64,000 nt of DNA from Burkholderiaceae bacterium (GTDB taxonomy: Bacteria > Pseudomonadota > Gammaproteobacteria > Burkholderiales > Burkholderiaceae_E): contig JADJVQ010000029.1 of the NCBI GenBank assembly GCA_016710525.1, positions 1 through 64,000 on the forward strand. The letters run 5' to 3'. The translations under genes were made by a program, and so were the position numbers. Shown piece after piece: positions 56,701-64,000 of this stretch. Under the pieces are notes generated by a model. The model saw only the letters and a list, made by a program, of their open reading frames with translations. It was not told the origin of the DNA and made no database searches. Each line of letters starts with the position of its first letter. The stretch's first letter is position 1.

Positions 56701-57839
56701 CGCGCCCCCGCCGTCATCAGTCGATCGATTTCCTTGCGCAGGTGTTTGATCGCGGGTGTGACGATCGCCACGAAGTAGCCTTCACGGAGCCGGCGCTGCG
56801 CCGGCGAGGAGAGCGAGTAGCCGGCGGCGCCGGTATGCAGCATCGCCGACTGGGTGGCGCGCAAGGTGAGCTCGGAGGCCATCAGCCGTGCGGTCAGCAC
56901 CTGGGCGAACTGCCGGTCGGAATCGTCGAGCACGTCGCGCGCGAGCAGGCCCGCCCGGTCGCGCAGCGAACCCAGCTCGTCCTCCATCTGGTCCGGACCG
57001 TCTTCCAGGAAACCGTTCACATGACCGAGCCGCAGGTTGGACTCGCGCATCAGATCGATGCAGCTGGCGACGATGCCCGCCCCGATGCCCAGCTGCATCA
57101 GCACGAACCCATTGCGGATGCGCTTGAGCCACGGGCCGATGGGATCGGCCAGGATGTGATCGTCGGGCACGAAGACCTTGTCGAAGGTCAGCGAATAGGT
57201 ACCGGTTCCGTCCATGGCCAGAAACGGCGGCACCGTGCTCAGCGTCAGCCCCGGCCAGTCGCAGCGGATCAGTGCCATCACGTCGCGACCGCCGGTCCCG
57301 CCTGCTGCCGCGCCCTGTCCCGCGGACTTGAATGCCGTGCCGAACACATGCCCGGGGCCCAGGTTGGAGACCCATGGCAGGCGACCGCTCACGCGGAACC
57401 CGCCTGCGACCGCCTGGCCTTCGAGCGCGAGCGATTCGATCGCGGCGAAGTACTTCATCGGATTGGACATCCCGGTCCCGCCCAGCACCTCGCCACTGGC
57501 CAGCTGGGGCAGCAAGGTCGCATGCAGGCTCTGAGAGCGGCCCTGTTCGACGTACCAGGCACAGGCGTTCTGGCACCAGGCCATGAACGCGCTCGAACCG
57601 CAGCTGCGACCGATCGCCGTCATCGCATCGATGGCCCCGGCGACATCGCGCCGGCCATCCGGGCGCTGGGTCGCCAGGTGATGCCGGTAAACCCCCAGTC
57701 CGCCCAGTTCCTGCAAGGCCTGGCCCGGGTACTGGCCGTCGCGGTCGATGCGGCCCACCAGGGGATCGAGCAGACGGCTGACGGCAGCTGCCAGCACATC
57801 GGGGTCGGCACAAATGGAGGTTGGATCGGCAGAGCCCAT
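56697..57839 (-). CDS. acyl-CoA dehydrogenase-fold flavoprotein
   Basis: This 380-residue protein resembles ACADs in fold: AIGRSCGSSAFMAWC, GGTGMSNPMKYFAA, FRVSGRLPWVSNLG in the beta domain, and a helical C-terminus TAGAAGYSLSSPAQRRLREG-like. The usual FTE-x-x-AGSD flavin motif is altered and no clear catalytic Glu is visible. It may therefore be a flavin monooxygenase or oxidase of the DszC/SfnB-like branch rather than a beta-oxidation enzyme. It lies between osmC-like and rubredoxin-reductase genes, which could supply electrons. Confidence 0.82.
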   Translation of the reverse strand: MGSADPTSICADPDVLAAAVSRLLDPLVGRIDRDGQYPGQALQELGGLGVYRHHLATQRPDGRRDVAGAIDAMTAIGRSCGSSAFMAWCQNACAWYVEQGRSQSLHATLLPQLASGEVLGGTGMSNPMKYFAAIESLALEGQAVAGGFRVSGRLPWVSNLGPGHVFGTAFKSAGQGAAAGGTGGRDVMALIRCDWPGLTLSTVPPFLAMDGTGTYSLTFDKVFVPDDHILADPIGPWLKRIRNGFVLMQLGIGAGIVASCIDLMRESNLRLGHVNGFLEDGPDQMEDELGSLRDRAGLLARDVLDDSDRQFAQVLTARLMASELTLRATQSAMLHTGAAGYSLSSPAQRRLREGYFVAIVTPAIKHLRKEIDRLMTAGAR

Positions 57840-57853
57840 GATTGCAACCGCTT

Positions 57854-58402
57854 TCAGGCGAGCTTCACATCGGTGGGAATCGGGTTGCGAAAACAGTTGG
57901 CCATCGGCGAGGCGTAGTCGGCCTCGCGCACGATCTGTTCCAGCAGCTCACGCGGCGCATCGGCTTCGAGCACCACCGTGGCACGCACCGCCTGAAAGCC
58001 CATCTGCGCCGGCTGCTTGCTCGCGCCGCCCGCGCCCCAGGCGGCCGGGTTGCCGATGTCGCCCTCCAGCATGACCTCCATGCGGCTGATCTGCACGCCG
58101 CGATGGGTCGCCACCGCATGGATCCCCACGCACAGGCATCCGCCCAGGGCGGACAGCAGGATTTCCGAGGGCGCGGGCGCGGTGTCCTGGCCGAAGAGAT
58201 GGGGCGGTTCGTCGACCACCACCGGCGTGTGCTGACCCACATACGTGAGGGAACGGAACTGGCCGTCGTAAATGGTCTTGCTGCGGACCGTGCCCTTCGC
58301 ATCGGGGTTGTTACGGCCCTTTTCGGCGAAGGCGGCAAGGCCCTGCGCATCGATCGGCTTGACCCAGCTGGTTTGAACGAGGGTTTGCGGCTGTGCTGAC
58401 AT
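57854..58402 (-). CDS. OsmC family peroxiredoxin-like protein
   Basis: This is a 182-residue OsmC-fold protein starting MSAQPQTLVQTSW. The two redox cysteines of the family are visible in ALGGCLCVG (residues about 93-101) and ANCFRNPI near the C-terminus. OsmC/Ohr proteins reduce organic hydroperoxides through thiol chemistry, though many OsmC-like proteins in catabolic operons have other substrates. It is the first gene behind the sigma-54 promoter at 58457-58472 and is followed 14 bases later by the ACAD-like gene. Confidence 0.9.
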   Translation of the reverse strand: MSAQPQTLVQTSWVKPIDAQGLAAFAEKGRNNPDAKGTVRSKTIYDGQFRSLTYVGQHTPVVVDEPPHLFGQDTAPAPSEILLSALGGCLCVGIHAVATHRGVQISRMEVMLEGDIGNPAAWGAGGASKQPAQMGFQAVRATVVLEADAPRELLEQIVREADYASPMANCFRNPIPTDVKLA

Positions 58403-58456
58403 GGGGCGGGTCCTGATCAGGTGGCCTGACGGCCTGTGGCGGGGTTCCGTCTCCGA

Positions 58457-58472
58457 TGCAAACCGCATGCCA
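58457..58472 (-). promoter_or_regulatory. sigma-54 (-24/-12) promoter of the osmC-like operon
   Basis: The minus strand reads TGGCATGCGGTTTGCA, with GG and GC ten bases apart and a TTGCA -12 element; only the C to T change in TGGCAC departs from the commonest form. The predicted start is about 45 bases before the osmC-like ATG. Confidence 0.82.
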
Positions 58473-58537
58473 GTCGGTGACAACCTGCACAAACCGGGCA
58501 TCCGATGGCCAATTTGTCCCGATCCAGCAGACCAGAC

Positions 58538-58549
58538 TGAACAATTTGT

Positions 58550-58552
<3 letters not shown>
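58538..58552. promoter_or_regulatory. perfect palindromic activator site (UAS)
   Basis: TGAACAA-T-TTGTTCA is a perfect 7+1+7 palindrome overlapping the stop codon of the activator gene. It is centred about 100 bp upstream of the predicted start of the osmC-like operon. The word caatttgt recurs 32 bp closer to the promoter (58510-58517), about three helical turns away. Confidence 0.65.
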
Positions 58553-60198
<1,646 letters not shown>

Positions 60199-60236
60199 GC
60201 GCTTCTCCTGTCCAACGACGCGGACAGTCGGCAGAC

Positions 60237-60251
60237 GCAAGATCGATGCCG
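60237..60251 (-). promoter_or_regulatory. weak sigma-54-like site upstream of the activator gene
   Basis: The minus strand reads CGGCATCGATCTTGC, keeping the GG/GC pair at ten-base spacing but with C for the first T and a poor middle. It is 39 bases before the activator ATG. It would imply autoregulation if real. Confidence 0.3.
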
Positions 60252-60461
60252 AGCGTGCGGTGCGGTCATCCGAAGCCCCTGATGCCGCGCAATGCACGGT
60301 CAGGGAACACGGGGCGGCACCGCGGCGGACAGGCTGCGTTCAGCCAAGGGCGGCGACGCACCAGTGCGCGGCGCTCCCGCTCGCTGATGGTGCCTTGCCG
60401 ATGAGGTCGCCTGACTGCGCCCAACGTGTCGGGAAGCTTCTCCGGGGTGCGCGAGCGCGGG

Positions 60462-61067
60462 TCAGTCACCCAGTTCGATGGTCCTTCCCTGTACCAATCC
60501 CGCGAGGCTCGCCGGCAGGTCGTAGTCAGCGACCACCCAGGCCCGGTCCGCACGGGCGGCGGCATCGGCCAGGATATCCGCCAGCCGTCGGCCGGACGGG
60601 CCATCCAGCGCGGCGAAAGGCATGTCCAGCAACGTCACCTGTGCCCCGCATGCCGATGCCGCAACCAGCCACACCTTGCGCCGGCTGCCGGTGGAGAGCA
60701 TGTACAGCGGCTTACCGATGTGCTCGCTCAAATCGAACTGCTCGACCAGCATGGCCTCGGTCTGCTCATTCCAGGCGGGAAAGTCCGCCCGGCGGGCCGC
60801 CAGCCATTGCCGACCGGTCAGCGGATCGTCGTCGGGATTGGCTGGACTGGCCCAGAACAAGGTCTGAGCCCGCCGTTGCACGATCCCCGCAGTGGGCGGC
60901 TGGACCCCCGCCAGCAGACGCAGCAGCGTGCTCTTGCCTCGGCCATCGCCGCCGCGCACGAGGGTCAGCCCGGGTGAGATGTCGAACGACAGGTCGGCCA
61001 GCAGCGTCAGGCCGGGATAGGCAAAGCCGAGGCGCTCGGCACGGATCAGCACGGTCTGGGTCGGCAT
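60462..61067 (-). CDS. stand-alone ABC ATPase with degenerate catalytic motifs
   Basis: This protein of about 201 residues starts MPTQTVLIRAERLG; an ATG three codons upstream is also possible. Walker A is intact (GGDGRGKST) and a signature-like LSTGSRRKV is present. Walker B reads VTLLDMPFAALD, with methionine where the catalytic glutamate should be. The H-loop region reads WVVADYDL with no switch histidine. The overall order resembles small CcmA-like ATPases. No permease or binding-protein gene neighbours it. It may be a regulatory or inactive ATPase, or part of a split transporter. Confidence 0.8.
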   Translation of the reverse strand: MPTQTVLIRAERLGFAYPGLTLLADLSFDISPGLTLVRGGDGRGKSTLLRLLAGVQPPTAGIVQRRAQTLFWASPANPDDDPLTGRQWLAARRADFPAWNEQTEAMLVEQFDLSEHIGKPLYMLSTGSRRKVWLVAASACGAQVTLLDMPFAALDGPSGRRLADILADAAARADRAWVVADYDLPASLAGLVQGRTIELGD

Positions 61068-61269
61068 GCACTGCATCGATGATCCCGGGCACTGCGTGGA
61101 TTCAGTCACACCGCCACGGCGGACTCAGCAGCTCAGTATGGTGCAAACGGCATTTCCCAACCGTCCCGAAAGCCCTGTCGCGCGCAACGGGACTCGACCC
61201 GGGGAGGGCTAGAATGAACCGGTTCGCCACCGCCCCCCTTTGATCCCACCGTTTCGCGGAGAACACCGC

Positions 61270-62049
61270 ATGATCGTCACCGGAACCCGAGCCCACGGCG
61301 AGCTTCGCCGCCGATTCCTGCAGCTGCCCAGCGGCTTTTGCTATCACAAGGGCGAATGGATGGAGTCCGGCGACGATCCGCTGCTCTCCCCCACCATGTT
61401 CCTGGTCGAGCAGCCCGCGGGCAAGGTGCTGCCCACGCACTGGCATCGCGAGAACCAGTTCCAGGTCGTGGTGGGCGGCGGCGGCACCATGGGCCGCCAC
61501 GAGATCGCGCCGATCATGGTGCATTACGCGGGGGCCTACAGCGGGTACGGCCCCATCATCGCGGGCCCGGAGGGTGTCAAGTACTTCACCATCCGCGCGG
61601 TCTTCGAACAGGGCGCCATGATGGCCGCGACCCAGCTCGAGAGCATGATCCGCGGTCCGAAGCGGCAGGTCTCCACCGATCGCTACCAGCCCCTGGGTGA
61701 AGCCGGGCTTGCCGGTCTGACCGGCGCGCGCTGTGTCGATCTGATCGAGCCGGCGGCGGACAAACTCGCCGCGCAGGTCTGGCAGCTGCCTGCGGGCGGC
61801 AGCGCACAGGGGCTCGCACCCGCGGGCAGCAGCGGCCAGTTCGTCATGGTGCTCTCGGGCGGCCTGCGCCATGGCGAGCAGCTGCTGCACGAGTGGGAGA
61901 CGGTGTTCGTGTCGGCCGACGAGCCGGCGCACCGGCTGCAGGCCGGCGACGCAGGCGCGGAAGTGCTGCTGCTGCAGATTCCCCCGAAAGCCGACGTGTA
62001 CCACACGCCAGCCGCGCGGCAAGCGCTCGCGGCCGGCACGCCGGCCTAG
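61270..62049 (+). CDS. cupin-domain protein
   Basis: This 259-residue protein has two cupin-like halves. The first has THWHRENQFQVVVGGGGTMG, giving a His-x-His-containing metal motif. The second has QFVMVLSGGLRHGEQLLHEWETVFVSADEPAH. It starts MIVTGTRAHGELRRR at 61270 after gcggagaaca. Bicupins of this sort are often dioxygenases or sugar-binding proteins, but no substrate is evident. It is divergent from the ABC ATPase and convergent with the MFS gene. Confidence 0.82.
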   Translation: MIVTGTRAHGELRRRFLQLPSGFCYHKGEWMESGDDPLLSPTMFLVEQPAGKVLPTHWHRENQFQVVVGGGGTMGRHEIAPIMVHYAGAYSGYGPIIAGPEGVKYFTIRAVFEQGAMMAATQLESMIRGPKRQVSTDRYQPLGEAGLAGLTGARCVDLIEPAADKLAAQVWQLPAGGSAQGLAPAGSSGQFVMVLSGGLRHGEQLLHEWETVFVSADEPAHRLQAGDAGAEVLLLQIPPKADVYHTPAARQALAAGTPA

Positions 62050-62056
62050 GCCGCAG

Positions 62057-62080
62057 GGCGGGCGTCGCGCGACGCCCGCC
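62057..62080. terminator. 10-bp hairpin between convergent genes
   Basis: ggcgggcgtc-gcgc-gacgcccgcc forms ten perfect GC-rich pairs with a four-base loop, eight bases after the cupin stop and six before the MFS stop. It fits a bidirectional terminator, though no T-run follows. Confidence 0.5.
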
Positions 62081-62086
62081 AGCCGT

Positions 62087-63367
62087 TCAGGCCTGCTGCG
62101 GTCGGCCTTGCGCCCGATGGCGATCGTGCCTGGGCAGGGACAGGATCAGCAGCCCCCCCACGATGCTCATGCCGGCGACGAACAAGAACGCGCTGTCATA
62201 GCTGCCGACCACATCCTGGTAGCGGGCGACGGCCAGGGGACCGCCGGCGCCCAGGATCAGCGCGAATGGAAGCGCCGCACTGCGCACCGAACCCAGGTGC
62301 CGGCGACCGAAATACGTGCCCCAGATCACCTCTTGAATCGGGATCATTCCACCCCAGCCGACACCCAACAGCATGAACGCCGCGTACTCCCAGATGTCGG
62401 AGCGCGCCTGGACACTGAAGACGATGGCGATCAGCGCCGCCCCCGACAGGATCGCGCTGACCGCGCCGAGCGGCTTCGGATTCATGCGATCGATCAGCCA
62501 GCCCCACACCGGCTTGGTGACCAGTGCCGGCACCGACGCCAGGATGATCATCAGGGCGGCCGTATCGCGCGAATAGCCCGCATCGGTCATGAACGGAATC
62601 GTCTGGAAGAGCACCACCGGGATCAGCACCTGGAACATGCCAAAAGCGACCACAAGCATGTAGAAGGCCGGCATGCGCAGCGCCTGAGCGCGGGTCACCG
62701 ATGAATCGAAGTCGGCCTGCGCGCGGGCCCCGCCACCCGCGGCCAGCTGCGCCTGTGTCTTGCCGTCCGGAGACAGGCCGTGATCTTCCGGCGCCCGGCG
62801 CATCATCAGTGCCGCCGGCAGTGTCAGCAGCAGCGTGGCCGCGGCCATCGCCTGCCAGCCAACGCGCCATCCGAAGGTGTCGATGCATCGCGTAATGAGC
62901 GGGGTGGCCCCGATGCCGGCAAAGGAGACACCCATCGACGACCATGCGATGGCCTGCCCGCGCTTCTCGACGAACCACTTGGCCAGCGTGACATTGACGA
63001 CAAGGCTGCCGATGAGCGCCGCCCCCACGGTCAGCAGCACGCCGTTGAGCACCACCCACTGCCACCACGCATGGATGAACGACAGCGCAAACAGCGCGAT
63101 CGCCAGGATGGAGAGCCCGGCCAGCATGAACCGCCGGCCGCCGTACCGGTCGACATAACCGCCGATGTAGAAGCCGGTGAGGGCCATGACGAATTGGCCG
63201 AGGCTTCGAGGCAGGATGAATTCGGCGCGCGACCAGCCCAGTTCCTGGGTCATCGGGACCATGAACGCGCCAATCGAGTAGTTCTGCGCGCCCACCGAAA
63301 CGAATTGCGTGACGAACCCGGCAACGATCAGCCAGTGGCCGTAGTAGATCCGCGAATCAGCCTGCAT
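62087..63367 (-). CDS. MFS transporter, monocarboxylate/oxalate-formate type
   Basis: This 426-residue protein has 12 predicted helices. The start MQADSRIYYGHWLIVAGF at 63367 fits MCT/OFA family N-termini. Loop 2-3 has GGYVDRYGGRRFM (motif A), and the halves are joined by a polar segment with APEDHGLSPDG. Relatives move carboxylates such as lactate, oxalate or aromatic acids. It is divergent from the bciA-like gene across 257 bases, in which I see no clear promoter. Confidence 0.9.
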   Translation of the reverse strand: MQADSRIYYGHWLIVAGFVTQFVSVGAQNYSIGAFMVPMTQELGWSRAEFILPRSLGQFVMALTGFYIGGYVDRYGGRRFMLAGLSILAIALFALSFIHAWWQWVVLNGVLLTVGAALIGSLVVNVTLAKWFVEKRGQAIAWSSMGVSFAGIGATPLITRCIDTFGWRVGWQAMAAATLLLTLPAALMMRRAPEDHGLSPDGKTQAQLAAGGGARAQADFDSSVTRAQALRMPAFYMLVVAFGMFQVLIPVVLFQTIPFMTDAGYSRDTAALMIILASVPALVTKPVWGWLIDRMNPKPLGAVSAILSGAALIAIVFSVQARSDIWEYAAFMLLGVGWGGMIPIQEVIWGTYFGRRHLGSVRSAALPFALILGAGGPLAVARYQDVVGSYDSAFLFVAGMSIVGGLLILSLPRHDRHRAQGRPQQA

Positions 63368-63624
63368 CGTGACCTTTGTGCGGACCCATCGCGCCGTTCC
63401 TGTCGCCCATCGCTGCTGCATCCGCCTGTCGTTGTCGCGGATCATCCGGCTCCAGATCGTCCAATGTCGAGCGATCTCCGGTGCGTCCCGGATCAGGGTG
63501 CCAGCCGCGCGGCGCCACTGTCAAACCCGCGTCTCGAATACCGCGGGCGCAATCCGGATCGGGGACAACGCCACGATGGCAGGCTTCGCGCCTGTCCATG
63601 CACAATGGCAGGAACACCTCGGCC

Positions 63625-64000
63625 ATGATCCGGACAACGCCGCCCGTCTCCATGCTGCCTTCCGCCCCGCCGACCGACCTCCCAGTACCGCACGCTGTGC
63701 GGCCGCGGCGCGTCTTCGTGCTCGGCGCCACCGGCACGATCGGCCGCGCGACGGTGCGCTCACTGCTGCGGCGAGGGCATGCGGTGGTGTGCTTCGTGCG
63801 GCCGCACGCCGGGGTCGGCGGGGCACTCAACCGCGAAGCCAGCGCGCAACTGCTGGCGGGCGCCACGCTCCGATTCGGCGATGTCCAGGATCGCTCCTCC
63901 CTGGCGCGCGACGGCTTCCAGGGGGAACCCTTCGATGCCCTGGTATCGTGCCTGGCCTCGCGCACCGGCGCGCCCGGGGACGCGTGGGCCATCGATCATC
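63625..64000 (+). CDS. bciA: divinyl (bacterio)chlorophyllide 8-vinyl reductase, BciA-like, 5' part
   Basis: The frame is open from ATG 63625 to the window end (125 codons). After a ~27-residue Pro-rich leader come RRVFVLGATGTIGRATVRSL (NADP Rossmann motif), HAVVCFVRPHAGVGG and FDALVSCLASRTGAPGDAWA, ending AIDH. The last two match BciA, the NADPH-dependent enzyme that reduces the 8-vinyl group of divinyl (proto)chlorophyllide in (bacterio)chlorophyll synthesis. An internal ATG at 63652 is an alternative start. No other photosynthesis genes are visible in the window, so the rest would lie to the right. A non-photosynthetic atypical SDR is the alternative. Confidence 0.75.
   Translation, partial: MIRTTPPVSMLPSAPPTDLPVPHAVRPRRVFVLGATGTIGRATVRSLLRRGHAVVCFVRPHAGVGGALNREASAQLLAGATLRFGDVQDRSSLARDGFQGEPFDALVSCLASRTGAPGDAWAIDH

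Noticed and set aside
63368..63624. PpsR/CrtJ-type sites (TGT-N12-ACA) upstream of bciA
   Set aside because: Several TGT words are present but none is followed by ACA after 12 bases.

Overview
The window is high-GC DNA (roughly two-thirds G+C by eye) from a proteobacterium, most likely a Burkholderiales-type betaproteobacterium. The reasons are dense acyl-CoA catabolic gene clusters, a Bug/TctC-type periplasmic receptor, class III CoA transferases, many short-chain dehydrogenases and NtrC/sigma-54 control. The right edge holds the start of what looks like bciA, a divinyl (bacterio)chlorophyllide 8-vinyl reductase. That would make the host, or a recent ancestor, a phototroph. I see no rRNA, tRNA, CRISPR array or insertion sequence. 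No stretch above 300 bases lacks a gene; the largest gaps are 41074-41369 and 25656-25935.

Layout. 1-1801: a broken acyl-CoA dehydrogenase (ACAD) gene beside a VapBC-type toxin-antitoxin pair. 1865-11315: a minus-strand acyl-CoA carboxylase cluster (RidA-like protein, two SDRs, CoA transferase, biotin carboxylase/BCCP subunit, citronellyl-CoA-dehydrogenase-like ACAD, carboxyltransferase) with a divergent TetR regulator, resembling the atu acyclic-terpenoid pathway. 11408-20631: Bug receptor, two thiamine-diphosphate enzymes, SDR, amidase, FMN alpha-hydroxyacid dehydrogenase and RraA-like aldolase, a set suited to a 2-hydroxy/2-oxo acid or amide route. 20686-27668: two divergent beta-lactamase-fold hydrolases, an orphan hybrid histidine kinase, a small unknown protein and an aldo/keto reductase. 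27903-41073: CoA transferase, VOC protein, GMC oxidoreductase with its small subunit, SDRs, MFS and EamA transporters, an ACAD/phosphotransferase pair, a TauD dioxygenase, a CinA-type protein and a class II aldolase. 41370-52012: a dipeptide-type ABC importer followed by a second TauD, a second GMC/small-subunit pair and three small membrane proteins.

52031-60251 is the most coherent and interesting part. A GAF-AAA-Fis sigma-54 activator gene lies next to three near-perfect -24/-12 promoters. One drives osmC-like, ACAD-like, rubredoxin/reductase-fusion and GST genes. The other two form a divergent pair driving a two-domain rhodanese and an orphan NrtA/CmpA-like binding protein. Candidate upstream activator sites, one a perfect 15-bp palindrome, sit at suitable distances. 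The gene content suggests an inducible thiol/sulfur or redox detoxification regulon.

At least seven genes carry frame breaks (near 110, 6210, 24740, 44300-45030, 49140, 51050, 59470). Most are single-base indels in otherwise well-conserved proteins. This suggests either residual assembly errors or real gene decay, so the broken-gene calls should be read with that in mind.
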